This document shows positions 48,400 to 56,842 of a stretch of DNA of 64,000 bases, one piece after another. Numbering within the stretch: the first letter of the stretch is position 1; every line of letters begins with the position of its first letter. Origin of the DNA: Porphyromonas pogonae (GTDB lineage Bacteria > Bacteroidota > Bacteroidia > Bacteroidales > Porphyromonadaceae); contig NZ_CP143258.1 of the NCBI RefSeq assembly GCF_036320655.1, forward strand, positions 930,001 through 994,000, given 5' to 3'. The notes beneath the pieces were generated by a model, which was given only the letters and a program-made list of their open reading frames with translations, was not told the origin of the DNA and made no database searches. Both the position numbers and the translations under genes were made by a program.

Positions 48400-48445
48400 G
48401 ACCCAATAGATGTAATTTGTTTTGATTTGCGTATTTCACTTACAA

Positions 48446-48477
48446 CAAATATACAACATCGGGCCCCCCTTTGTCAA
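48446..48477 (-). promoter_or_regulatory. Strong minus-strand promoter C
   Basis: On the minus strand TTGACAAAGGGGGGCCC leads, 21 nt after the TTG, to TATATTTG. It shares its -33 region and spacer with promoters A and B (TTGACAAAGGG, GATGTTG). It drives the 52-aa peptide gene. Confidence 0.7.
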
Positions 48478-48737
48478 GAGATTGGGCAATTTTGATCATA
48501 TTTTTTACTGAAATAATTTATCTCTTTTTATTACAGCCTTGATTTGGCTATATTTTCAATCTTTTTGATGAGTATATGGAGAGGATACGTCATGAAAAAT
48601 CTATTGTATACCACCTTGATCTGTATATCATAATAAATGATGACTTTGATGGTATTAAAATCATCATTTCTTGCTATTGCCATTTTTTTTGTCAAATAGT
48701 TCCTTTGTAATAAAATAAGAACACCGTTCATATAATC

Positions 48738-49352
48738 ATGCAAAAGATCAAAGACGATACTCGGCAAATACTTCTCCAAACCGCAAAAGAGGCTTTTTTA
48801 GAGAAAGGCTTCAAGGCTGTTTCCATGCGCGAAATATCTTACAAGTCGGGTGTGGGACTTAGTAATATTTACAACTATTTCGAGAGTAAAGATGAGATGC
48901 TGGCATTGGTGTTACAGCCTTTCCTTACGGCATTCAATGATATGATGACTCGTCATAACGATGAGAATAGTATTACCTTGGATGTCTTTACTTCGCAAGA
49001 TTTCCAGCGACGTACTATTGAGGATTTTGTGCAACTCATAGCTCGCTATCGTAAAGAGCTCAGGCTTCTCTTGTGTGCGTCGCATGGGTCGTGCTTCGAG
49101 AATTTCAGGGAAACTCTCATAGAGGAAAATACTCGGATCGGATTGGAATATATAGCACTGATGGGAGAGAAATATCCTCATGTGCATAGCTCTATTTCTC
49201 CCTTTTTCATCCACATTACCTGTACTTGGTGGGTGAGCCTTTTGGAAGAAATAGCGGTACACGAAAAATTGTCTCATGAAGAGATCGAAAACTTCATCGC
49301 AGACTATGTGTGCTATGGTACTGCCGGCTGGCGTGCTCTGATGAAAGCTTGA
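48738..49352 (+). CDS. TetR-family transcriptional regulator
   Basis: The 204-aa protein has a standard TetR N-terminus: ILLQTAKEAFLEKGFKAVSM, then the helix-turn-helix REISYKSGVGLSNIYNYFES (about residues 31-50), then KDEMLALV. The helical C-terminal half would bind a ligand. It lies ahead of an exporter operon on the same strand and probably represses it, as is usual for such pairs. No operator palindrome was clear by eye. Confidence 0.92.
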   Translation: MQKIKDDTRQILLQTAKEAFLEKGFKAVSMREISYKSGVGLSNIYNYFESKDEMLALVLQPFLTAFNDMMTRHNDENSITLDVFTSQDFQRRTIEDFVQLIARYRKELRLLLCASHGSCFENFRETLIEENTRIGLEYIALMGEKYPHVHSSISPFFIHITCTWWVSLLEEIAVHEKLSHEEIENFIADYVCYGTAGWRALMKA

Positions 49353-49398
49353 GCTAAACACGGAGCAGGAGGAATGGGCGGAAAAAGAATATATAAAT

Positions 49399-49653
49399 AT
49401 GATAAAGAGATCGACGGCAAAAGACCACTGGCATGCCGACTTTTCCATCTGTATGGACTGTCATGCGTGCGGAGGCGATTGCGCTTTGCTCAACAATCAT
49501 GTGGTTTTTGTGATAGATAATATCAGCAAGGAGATAAAGGATCTTACTTATGATAGGGGATTGGGAGTATGCGGAGACAAATGCACCAAACCATGTATGA
49601 GTAACCTACATCTGACAGAAGCTCTGGCAGGCATTGTAAGTAAAGATAAATAG
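49399..49653 (+). CDS. Cys-rich small protein, family unknown
   Basis: The 84-aa protein has seven Cys in two groups: ICMDCHACGGDCALL (about 18-31) and GVCGDKCTKPCMS (about 57-68). It has no signal peptide or membrane segment, so the CMDCH is not a heme c site; metal or iron-sulfur binding is more likely. It begins 46 bp after the TetR stop and probably shares its transcript. A terminator follows after about 220 bp. Confidence 0.65.
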   Translation: MIKRSTAKDHWHADFSICMDCHACGGDCALLNNHVVFVIDNISKEIKDLTYDRGLGVCGDKCTKPCMSNLHLTEALAGIVSKDK

Positions 49654-50101
49654 CTTGAGAAAATGACTGCTTCCTTGTGCCACATAGTCAATTGAGCGTA
49701 GACTATATAGAGTGAGAGCAGGATACGCAGGTATGTACGCGCAATACTGCTCGTAACGAATAAAAATGAAATATGAGCATTAGATAATATACCCCCAAGA
49801 GATGAACAAACAGAGTATTAATATTGAAATAATATGGAGTAAATGGACAAGGTAGGTCATATTTACTTAGCTCACAAAGCGCATCGGTCATTTAAAGATC
49901 GATGCGCTTTTTTTCTGAACGAAATTCTACGTCGTTCATCTATCTGCAACTCTGTGTGCAGATTACGAGATGGGAGATGCTTTTTTGCTCCTAGGTCTGC
50001 ATCATTTTGCATGGAATTGAATACTCCAGTTTTGGGGAAGCGTACAGACATGTTAGGGGTATGCAACAATATTCACAATATCTCTTAATCAAAATAAAAA
50101 C
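49654..50101. other. Intergenic region with a terminator
   Basis: Apart from the terminator at 49876-49914, I see no gene. The promoter of the exporter operon is expected between 49915 and 50101; no clear -7 box was found. Confidence 0.5.
49876..49914 (+). terminator. Terminator between the TetR unit and the exporter operon
   Basis: A perfect 11-bp stem, AAAGCGCATCG (49876-49886) with CGATGCGCTTT (49900-49910), is followed by TTTTC. Confidence 0.88.
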
Positions 50102-52510
50102 ATGAAAATCGAAAGAATTAATCAGTGGTTTGCCCGTCAGGGCGAGTGGATTGTCAAAAAGCGATGGCTTGTACTGGGCATATTCATTGCTCTCTTTGCT
50201 TTTGGCACTTATGGCCTACAGTTTATGAATGTGAGTGCTTCTTGGGATGATTATTTCCTTGAAGATGATCCGGTTCTCGTCAAGACAGATGAGTTCAAAG
50301 CCATCTTTGGAAATGATAGCTATGCCGCAGTGCTTACACGATGCGACAATACTTTTACGAAAAAGAATCTGGAGTTGATACGTGAACTTTCCAATGAGAT
50401 GCTTGATAGCATGTCATATGCAGATAAGATCACTTCTATTACTGATATTGAGTTTATGGTTGGTAATGAAGATGGGATGAATATTGAGCAGATTGTACCG
50501 GAAGTGATACCCGATGACAGTGCCGGACTCTCTGAAATTCGCCACAATGCCTACCTGAAGCCCAATATTGCCAGCCGATTGGTGTCTAAGGACGGTAAGT
50601 TGTCTTGGATTTTGCTCAAGCTTCGGCCCTTTCCTGACGATTCTGTCTGGAACAAGGGTAAGAAATCAGTCTCTCCCGAGTTACTTACAGGGCATCAGTT
50701 GGAGCATATAATCAGTAAGCCCAAGTATGCCTCGCTCAAACTTCTCGGTACGGGTATGCCTTTTGTTACTTCGAGCAAAATGGACTGGATAGGTAAGGAG
50801 ATGCCCCGTGTCATGGGGCTTGCTGCTCTTTTTGCCATCCTTGTTCTTATTATTGCTACCCGTTCGGCTCGGGGGGTTATTGTTCCCGTGGTTACTGCTA
50901 TTGCTTCTATTGTCATATCTTATGGTATTATGGGATATCTGAGGTTCAAAATAGATAGTGGCATGATGATGATACCCATGCTTCTGGCCTTTGCTGTGGC
51001 TATTGCTTATAACATTCATGTGTATTCCTATTTCAAAAGGCAATTTATGATCCATGGCAAACGTAAGCAAGCTGTCATAGAGACTGTGGGAGAGATGGGA
51101 TGGCCCGTACTCTTCAGCGCTCTTACTACTTTTGCTGCTTTGCTCTCTTTTTTGGCAGTACCCGTGGTGCCTATGCACTTCATAGGCATAGCTACTTCGT
51201 CTTGTGTCATGCTCACATTCCTTATAGCTATAACGGTGATGCCGGCCTGCTTGAGCATTGGCAAAGATGGTGTGCCGCATGCCAAGGTGCAGGAAACGGG
51301 TGAGCGATGGCTCGATAGGAAGCTGGTCAACTTCGGCGCTTGTGTTTTGCGCCGTAGTACTTTGGTTATGTGGGTATCAGGCATTATAACATTGATATTA
51401 CTTTATCAGTTTACCAAAATCGAGACAGCTTTTGATGTGGAGCGCACCATGGGGCGCCGCATAGGCTATGTGGATAGATTGCTGCAAGTGAGCGAGAGTG
51501 AACTCGGATCCATGTATGCATACGATGTAATGATAGAATTTCCTCATAACGGAGAAGCTAAGTTGCCTCGCAATCTCATAGCTTTGGATTCGCTTACAGG
51601 GCATGTAAGTCGCTACAGCCTTACCAAACGCACTACATCAGTACTCAACATACTCAAGGATCTCAACCAAACGCTACATGCGGGACAAGAAAGCTATTAT
51701 AATGTACCGCAAAAGCCTGACGAGGTGGCTCAGTTGCTCTTGCTGTATGAGAATGCGGGTGGAAGCGAGGCAGAATACTGGGTAGATTATGACTATCGCA
51801 GACTTCGCCTTATGGTCGAGCTTAATGGATATAACTCCGGTGAGGCAGAGCGTGAATTGGCTGATGTCACTGCAGTTGCCCGCAAGCTATTTCCCGGAGC
51901 GGGAGTCACTACAGTGGGCAATTTGCCACAGTTTACAGCCATGATGCAGTACGTAGTGCGTGGACAGATCGTATCTTTCGCCATAGCGCTGGGGATAATC
52001 GGTATTCTGCTTATGATTGTCTTCGGTAGTGTGCGCATAGGATTGATCGGTCTTATTCCTAACGTAATGCCGGCCATTGTAGTGGGAGGTTTGATGGGAT
52101 GGATGGATTATCCATTGGATATGATGACTGCTACCATAATGCCCATGATCTTGGGATTGGCTGTGGACGATACTATCCATTTTATCAATCACGGGCATCT
52201 TGAATTTGATCGCAAGCGCAATTATAAGGATGCTATCCTAAAGTCATTCCGCATTGTGGGTACACCATTGGTTCTTACCAGTTTGGTTATTGCGGCCAAC
52301 TTTGCTGTCTATACCACTTCGGAAAGTCTCTCTTTCGTTCACACAGGTATCTTGTCTGTAGCGGGTATGCTCTCGGCATTGCTGGCGGATCTGTGTATCA
52401 CTCCCGTACTATTCCGCAAGTTCAATATTTTCGGTAAAGAGTCCGGTTCCGATCATTCGGGTGAGATCGGTGCGGATAATATCGCCATAGGTGATACACA
52501 ACCGTCATAA
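50102..52510 (+). CDS. RND/MMPL-superfamily exporter
   Basis: The 802-aa protein has the 12-helix RND layout in two halves, each with one helix, a large outer loop and five helices. First-half helices begin WLVLGIFIALFAFGTYG and resume at VMGLAALFAILVLIIATRSA; the second half has IVSFAIALGIIGILLMIVFG and IMPMILGLAVDDTIHFINHG. The loops are shorter than in AcrB, as in lipid or hopanoid transporters (HpnN/MMPL). It leads an operon with a LolA-like protein and a barrel protein, so transport of a lipid-like molecule to the outer membrane is plausible. The substrate is unknown. Confidence 0.9.
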   Translation: MKIERINQWFARQGEWIVKKRWLVLGIFIALFAFGTYGLQFMNVSASWDDYFLEDDPVLVKTDEFKAIFGNDSYAAVLTRCDNTFTKKNLELIRELSNEMLDSMSYADKITSITDIEFMVGNEDGMNIEQIVPEVIPDDSAGLSEIRHNAYLKPNIASRLVSKDGKLSWILLKLRPFPDDSVWNKGKKSVSPELLTGHQLEHIISKPKYASLKLLGTGMPFVTSSKMDWIGKEMPRVMGLAALFAILVLIIATRSARGVIVPVVTAIASIVISYGIMGYLRFKIDSGMMMIPMLLAFAVAIAYNIHVYSYFKRQFMIHGKRKQAVIETVGEMGWPVLFSALTTFAALLSFLAVPVVPMHFIGIATSSCVMLTFLIAITVMPACLSIGKDGVPHAKVQETGERWLDRKLVNFGACVLRRSTLVMWVSGIITLILLYQFTKIETAFDVERTMGRRIGYVDRLLQVSESELGSMYAYDVMIEFPHNGEAKLPRNLIALDSLTGHVSRYSLTKRTTSVLNILKDLNQTLHAGQESYYNVPQKPDEVAQLLLLYENAGGSEAEYWVDYDYRRLRLMVELNGYNSGEAERELADVTAVARKLFPGAGVTTVGNLPQFTAMMQYVVRGQIVSFAIALGIIGILLMIVFGSVRIGLIGLIPNVMPAIVVGGLMGWMDYPLDMMTATIMPMILGLAVDDTIHFINHGHLEFDRKRNYKDAILKSFRIVGTPLVLTSLVIAANFAVYTTSESLSFVHTGILSVAGMLSALLADLCITPVLFRKFNIFGKESGSDHSGEIGADNIAIGDTQPS

Positions 52511-52559
52511 TCTTCGTCAATTAATCATTTATAAATATTCACAATAAATTATCAATAAA

Positions 52560-53342
52560 ATGAAATCAAAATTTGTAATTATTTCCCTCTGCCTTTTGGG
52601 GGCAAGTATGGGACTAAGTGCACAGAAATTATCAGGGCGTGACGTCGCTCAGAAAGTAAAAGACCGTCCGGACGGGGATAGCCGTGAATCTGAGCTGGTA
52701 ATGAAACTTGTCAATAAACGCGGTAGTGTGCGTGAACGCAAGCTTATATCCTATTCCATAGATGTGGGTAAGGACAAGAAATCCATTATGTTTTTTCTCT
52801 ATCCCGGTGATGTCAAAGGCACAGGATTCCTTACCTGGGACTATGATAAGGTGGGCAAAGACGATGATAAGTGGCTCTATTTGCCGGCTATGAAAAAGAC
52901 TCGCCGTATCAGCGGAAGCTCTGCCAAGACGGAGTACTTCATGGGTAGTGATTTTACTTATGACGATATGGGTAGTCGTAATGTGGATGAGGACACACAT
53001 AACCTCTTGGGAGAAGAAGCGGTGCAAGGGTATAAATGCTGGAAACTGGAATCTACACCCAAAAACAACAGAGAGATATATTCAAAAAAAATCGCATGGA
53101 TACGTCAGGATTGTCTTATACCTATCAAAGTGGAGTATTATGACAGGATGGGTAAGCTGCATCGCAAACTCGAGTTGTCCAATATCAACAAAATAGACGG
53201 TTTCTGGTTGGCTCAGAAGATGCAGATGTCCAACGTGCAGACAGGTCATCAGACTGTAATGGAGATTAATAATCCTAAGTTCAATCGGAAGTTGGATGAG
53301 GCTAAGTTCAGTGTAAATACACTGGAGAAAGGGAGCTTGTAA
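52560..53342 (+). CDS. LolA-like outer-membrane lipoprotein-sorting protein
   Basis: The 260-aa protein has a signal peptide ([18 protein letters not shown]). The LolA-like core includes [60 protein letters not shown] and [16 protein letters not shown], typical of the LolA_like family found next to RND exporters. It would bind a lipid or lipid-linked cargo in the periplasm. Its stop touches the next start (shared base), so the genes are coupled. Confidence 0.9.
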   Translation: MKSKFVIISLCLLGASMGLSAQKLSGRDVAQKVKDRPDGDSRESELVMKLVNKRGSVRERKLISYSIDVGKDKKSIMFFLYPGDVKGTGFLTWDYDKVGKDDDKWLYLPAMKKTRRISGSSAKTEYFMGSDFTYDDMGSRNVDEDTHNLLGEEAVQGYKCWKLESTPKNNREIYSKKIAWIRQDCLIPIKVEYYDRMGKLHRKLELSNINKIDGFWLAQKMQMSNVQTGHQTVMEINNPKFNRKLDEAKFSVNTLEKGSL

Positions 53343-54601
53343 TGTACTCGAAGTCTACAATAAGAAGTTACAGACTGTTTATTGTGATAGCTTTGGGCAG
53401 TCTGCCTCTTTGGCTCAGTGCCCAAAGCGATTCGTCTGCTTTCAGGATCAAAGGATTTGTAGATACATATCATGCCGTACGTTCGCAATCGCCTCACAAT
53501 TTTATGAGTTCTCGTACTCGTGTCAGGGGTGAGGTGGCTGGAGATATGGGTAATTCTACGCTTTTCGTATCTTTCAACGCAACATATAATTCACTACTCA
53601 AGGAGCGTACCGGGTTTGACTTGCGTGAAGCTTACTTGGATTATCGCGACAGTAATTGGGGGGCAAGGCTGGGACGTCAATTGGTTATATGGGGAGCTGC
53701 CGACGGAGTGCGTATTACGGACTTGGTATCACCCATGGATATGACGGAGTTCCTTGCTCAAGACTATGATGATATCAGATTGCCGGTAAATGCTCTGCGC
53801 CTGTTTTTTTTCAATGATAAGGTGAAGCTGGAGCTGGTAGGTGTACCCGTATTCCAAGGGTTTATACTTCCTACCGATAGCGCAAACCCATGGAATATTC
53901 TACCCAAAGATACCCCTCTGCCGGTAAAGTGGAATGATAATCACAGCCGACCTGCGATGAAAATATCCAATATGGAGTATGGCGGTAGGTTGTCCTTCAA
54001 TTTGCCGGGTATTGACTTTGCTTTTGCCGCTTTACATACCTGGAATAAGATGCCGGTAATGCAGCCCGAAGTGACACCCCGGGAGGTCAAGATAAATCCC
54101 CGATACTATCGTATGGGGTTTGTGGGGGGGGATTTTTCCAAACCTCTTGGGGAGTTTGTGATTCGTGGAGAAGTTGCATTCAATATAGGCAAACATTTTT
54201 CATACAAACCTGAAGCCATGAGTATGGCTCAAAAAGGATTCAACACCGTCAACTGGCTTGTGGGTATGGACTGGTATGCTCCTGCCGAATGGATGCTGAT
54301 GGCACAACTTTCGTCGGAAAGCATATTCGGCTACGAACCTTATGTAGCACAGTCCCATCACAGCACACTCTTTACACTCAATGTGTCCAAGAAGTTACTC
54401 AACAGTACATTACAGTTGTCCGATTTTACTTATATCGATCTCAATTATGGCGGGTGGTTCAGCCGTTTTGCTGCGGATTATGCATTGAGCGATCCTATAC
54501 ATGTCTCATTGGGATATGATTGGTTTGGCGGAAATAAAGGGATGTTTGGTATGTACAGCAAGAACTCCGAGGCTTGGATAAAAGCTAAATATAGTTTTTG
54601 A
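53342..54601 (+). CDS. Outer-membrane beta-barrel protein of the exporter operon (DUF1302-like)
   Basis: The 419-aa protein has a signal peptide (LFIVIALGSLPLWLSAQ) and many amphipathic strands. The block NWGARLGRQLVIWGAADGVR, then ITDLVSPMDMTEF recalls DUF1302-type proteins, which in other phyla are encoded with RND and LolA-like proteins. It ends in a typical barrel strand (SEAWIKAKYSF with terminal Phe). It may be the outer-membrane receiver of the exporter cargo. Confidence 0.8.
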   Translation: MYSKSTIRSYRLFIVIALGSLPLWLSAQSDSSAFRIKGFVDTYHAVRSQSPHNFMSSRTRVRGEVAGDMGNSTLFVSFNATYNSLLKERTGFDLREAYLDYRDSNWGARLGRQLVIWGAADGVRITDLVSPMDMTEFLAQDYDDIRLPVNALRLFFFNDKVKLELVGVPVFQGFILPTDSANPWNILPKDTPLPVKWNDNHSRPAMKISNMEYGGRLSFNLPGIDFAFAALHTWNKMPVMQPEVTPREVKINPRYYRMGFVGGDFSKPLGEFVIRGEVAFNIGKHFSYKPEAMSMAQKGFNTVNWLVGMDWYAPAEWMLMAQLSSESIFGYEPYVAQSHHSTLFTLNVSKKLLNSTLQLSDFTYIDLNYGGWFSRFAADYALSDPIHVSLGYDWFGGNKGMFGMYSKNSEAWIKAKYSF

Positions 54602-54780
54602 TATAAATCTCGTTTTGGAGCAATGAATCCTCTGGTGAGTGTCAGTGGGGTAGTATCCCGTAACTCCCTTTCGGTTCGGTGATGTTTTTTTTATGATGGG
54701 AAGATGTTTTATCATCATCTTCCCAAAGATAGGCTGTCGGGTACAAAGGATAGAGCCAAAATGGGAGATATTCCCGACAA
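54602..54780. other. Spacer after the exporter operon with a hairpin
   Basis: GGGAAGATG (54698-54706) pairs with CATCTTCCC (54715-54723). There is no T run after it, so a role as terminator is uncertain. Confidence 0.45.
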
Positions 54781-54936
54781 GAGACCGTTGAAAAAGTCGG
54801 ATCTAGAGACAGAGACAGAAGACGAGCAGTTTTCCTCGCGATTTTAGAGAACAGACGAAGGAATTTTGATTCTAACTTTCTTGATTTAGCTCATTTTTGA
54901 GCTACTTGAGGGGGGCCCCTTCAATCGGAGGCTAGC

Positions 54937-55098
54937 TTACGCTTTGTTGCATAAGTAGCTTGGGCGCAAGTTGGAGATGGGACGCCAATCTACAATGGTG
55001 TCAATCTGATACAAAAAGTTGTTTTTGGTGGCTTGCAGACGACGTTCTACTGCTAGTTCTGCAAAAGATGGGGCCTTGGTGTTCTTTTCCTTACTCAT
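54937..55098 (-). pseudogene. Transposase fragment, 53 codons
   Basis: The frame begins MSKEKNTKAPSFAELAVERR and continues NNFLYQIDTIVDWRPISN before diverging and stopping. This matches the N-termini of the IS5-type transposases of the Porphyromonas IS195/ISPg4 kind (SFADLAVKDR..., DWRPLS...). It is truncated after about 45 recognisable residues. Confidence 0.75.
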
Positions 55099-55099
55099 A

Positions 55100-55191
55100 G
55101 AGACTGTTTTGATTGCTGTTTTATATATTAAATATAATGATATTCAGCGATATAGGCAAGATTAAAAGGACAATTCTCGTGCAACAGTCTC
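55100..55191. repeat. 92-bp element, copy 1
   Basis: It has GAGACTGTT at both ends in inverted orientation and is about 90% identical to the copy at 55339-55430. It forms the upstream end of the deleted IS, directly before its transposase start. Confidence 0.75.
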
Positions 55192-55327
55192 CAAAGAGGT
55201 AGGTAAGATGTTCCCTGTACCAGCTACGGATAAGGTATTGAGAGTTATTCTCAAATAAAATATTATATTTGGAATTGTATTGATCCAGAGTATCGGTCAT
55301 TTTGTGATCATACTCTGGATTATCCAT
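55192..55327 (-). pseudogene. Unrecognised ORF fragment cut by the IS end
   Basis: From an ATG at 55327 the minus strand reads MDNPEYDHKMTDTLDQYNSK, then SQYLIRSWYREHLTYLFGD, and runs into the IS end at 55191. It has normal coding texture but I do not recognise it. A perfect 11-bp inverted repeat (55283-55293 with 55310-55320) lies within it. Confidence 0.35.
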
Positions 55328-55338
55328 TATAATATTTA

Positions 55339-55430
55339 GAGACTGTTTTGATTCCTGTTTTATATCTCAAATATAATGATATTCAGAGATATAGACAAGG
55401 TTAAAAGGAATGTTCTCGTGCAACAGTCTC
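55339..55430. repeat. 92-bp element, copy 2
   Basis: It is the same length and orientation as copy 1. The ends are GAGACTGTTTTG on the left and TGCAACAGTCTC on the right. It joins directly to the 5'-truncated IS remnant at 55431. Confidence 0.75.
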
Positions 55431-56503
55431 TATTGGTAAGCTTCTTAAGCTTCTCAGAGAGCTGGATATTCCCTTTCGTCTGCTCTGCAGATTTCTACTC
55501 AAGGTGATCTGTCAAAACGGGCGTTTCCATAACCATCTGAAGAATCGGAAAAGCGTGATCAAAGAAGATATGTGTTTGCGCACGATCGCCGGTTGTCTTG
55601 TTCAAGAGCTGAAACGTAATTTAGGGGAAAATCTACGTTATGAGTATCTCATTGCTCTCTTTGAACGGAGCCTCTCACAACGACGCAATTTTTCGCATAA
55701 GATTTACTTCATTCATGAGCCCGACGTCCAGTGTTTGAGGGAAGGTTAAGAGCATAAAAAATCGAATATGGCAACAAAGTCTCCATGATAAGCTCGAGAA
55801 TAAGTGTAATTTTAGGAGACTGTTGCAAAAGTCAACAGTCTCATGGATTTTGGAGGCAAAGCCGACAAAAAACACTTTGATCGGGCAGAGAAGGTAAAGT
55901 GCAAGGCGCTAAGAGTGAGTGCACAGGGAGTTTACTTCAGGTAAATGACCAGGCGCGAATCTCGCAAGCAACGAAGCAATTTGCCTGCTATGCAACGGTC
56001 TCTTTAGGGGCCAGTCCTTCCCGGAATCCTTATGATGGTCATGCAATTCAGCCGAGTTTTGAGAAAGTAAGTCGGCTCACGAGGAAGAGCATTAGGCTAT
56101 TGGTCGGAAATAGAGGCTAACGCGAGAAGAAAGCAGAGGTAAACGGCACAACAGTATTGATCCCGGATACACCGAAAGCCAAAGACAACTACTGTGAACA
56201 CCGCAAGAAACACAAACTCTTCTGCAAGTGCGCCGACATACAACCCATCATCAGACATTTGAAAAGTGACCATTGTTAAGGAAGAAACTTCTAGAAAGGA
56301 ATCGTTGGTGATGCTATCAACATGATGTTAGCTACTACTGCATATAACTTCAAAAGACCTATGAGCATTCTTTTGTGCTTGATCTAATCCCTACTAATCC
56401 AAACTAAAAAAGCGATACAAAGGCTCAAACAACACTAATTAATACACTCAACATCCCAATGAAAATTTATTCCAGTTGATGTAAATCCTTTTTAAGCGAC
56501 GAC
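55431..56503 (+). pseudogene. Decayed copy of the IS at 2058-3487, 5'-truncated and split by a MITE
   Basis: Reading across 55431-55815 and 56008-56380 gives a degraded version of the intact transposase: LRTIAGCLVQELKRNLGENL, SLSQRRNFSHKIYFIHEPDV and SPSRNPYDGHAIQPSFEKV. Several stops and frameshifts are present. Cutting out the MITE and one TTTAG restores VILGASPSRN. The right end TTTTTAAGCGACGAC at 56503 matches the intact IS end. The first 500 bp or so are missing. Confidence 0.88.
55816..56002 (+). mobile_element. 187-bp MITE, copy 4, inside the decayed IS
   Basis: It has the same ends, orientation and length as copy 1. TTTAG at 55811-55815 and 56003-56007 is a perfect 5-bp target duplication. 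It is nested in the IS remnant, so the MITE moved after that IS arrived. Confidence 0.94.
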
Positions 56504-56842
56504 TAACTAACCTTAAATTTATAATCATTGAGGGAATGCTGTAAAAACATGAAAGTAAACTTTAAAAATTAAATAAATAGTGCTATTTGGATAGATTTGT
56601 TCATTATGATGCTTTTATTTTAAAATAATTGGATATATTTGACGTTGTTATGTTTTTAAGTTTACTAATTGATAGGAATAATCATTTTAAGGAGAAATTT
56701 TGTTAGATGTATTTTGTATTTAAAAAAACAAACTGCTATATTAGCGGTACTAATACTATAAAAAAAAATAATGAGAAGCAAAAAATCGAATTTTAAATCA
56801 TCAATAATTTCCTAACGTTATAATAATTTTAAAGTTTAGAGT
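56504..56842. other. AT-rich region upstream of the RagA-like gene
   Basis: There is no gene. The right end of the decayed IS borders it. It should carry the promoter of the RagA/RagB-type pair; no exact TAnnTTTG box was found. Confidence 0.5.

Larger units (their letters stand above)
54781..55191 (-). mobile_element. Internally deleted IS5-family element
   Basis: The left boundary reads GAGACCGTTGAAAAAG and the right boundary CAACAGTCTC, matching the terminal repeats of the 187-bp MITEs. Inside, on the minus strand, is the N-terminus of an IS5-type transposase (54937-55098); the rest of the transposase is gone. No clean 5-bp target duplication is left. A relative of this element was probably the source of the enzyme that moved the MITEs. 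Confidence 0.7.

Noticed and set aside
49399-49653. CMDCH in the small Cys-rich protein as a c-type heme site
   Set aside because: No signal peptide or membrane segment is present, and the other Cys are arranged as metal ligands.
49843-50088. Frames across the terminator at 49876-49914 on both strands
   Set aside because: They read through a strong terminator hairpin and show no domain.
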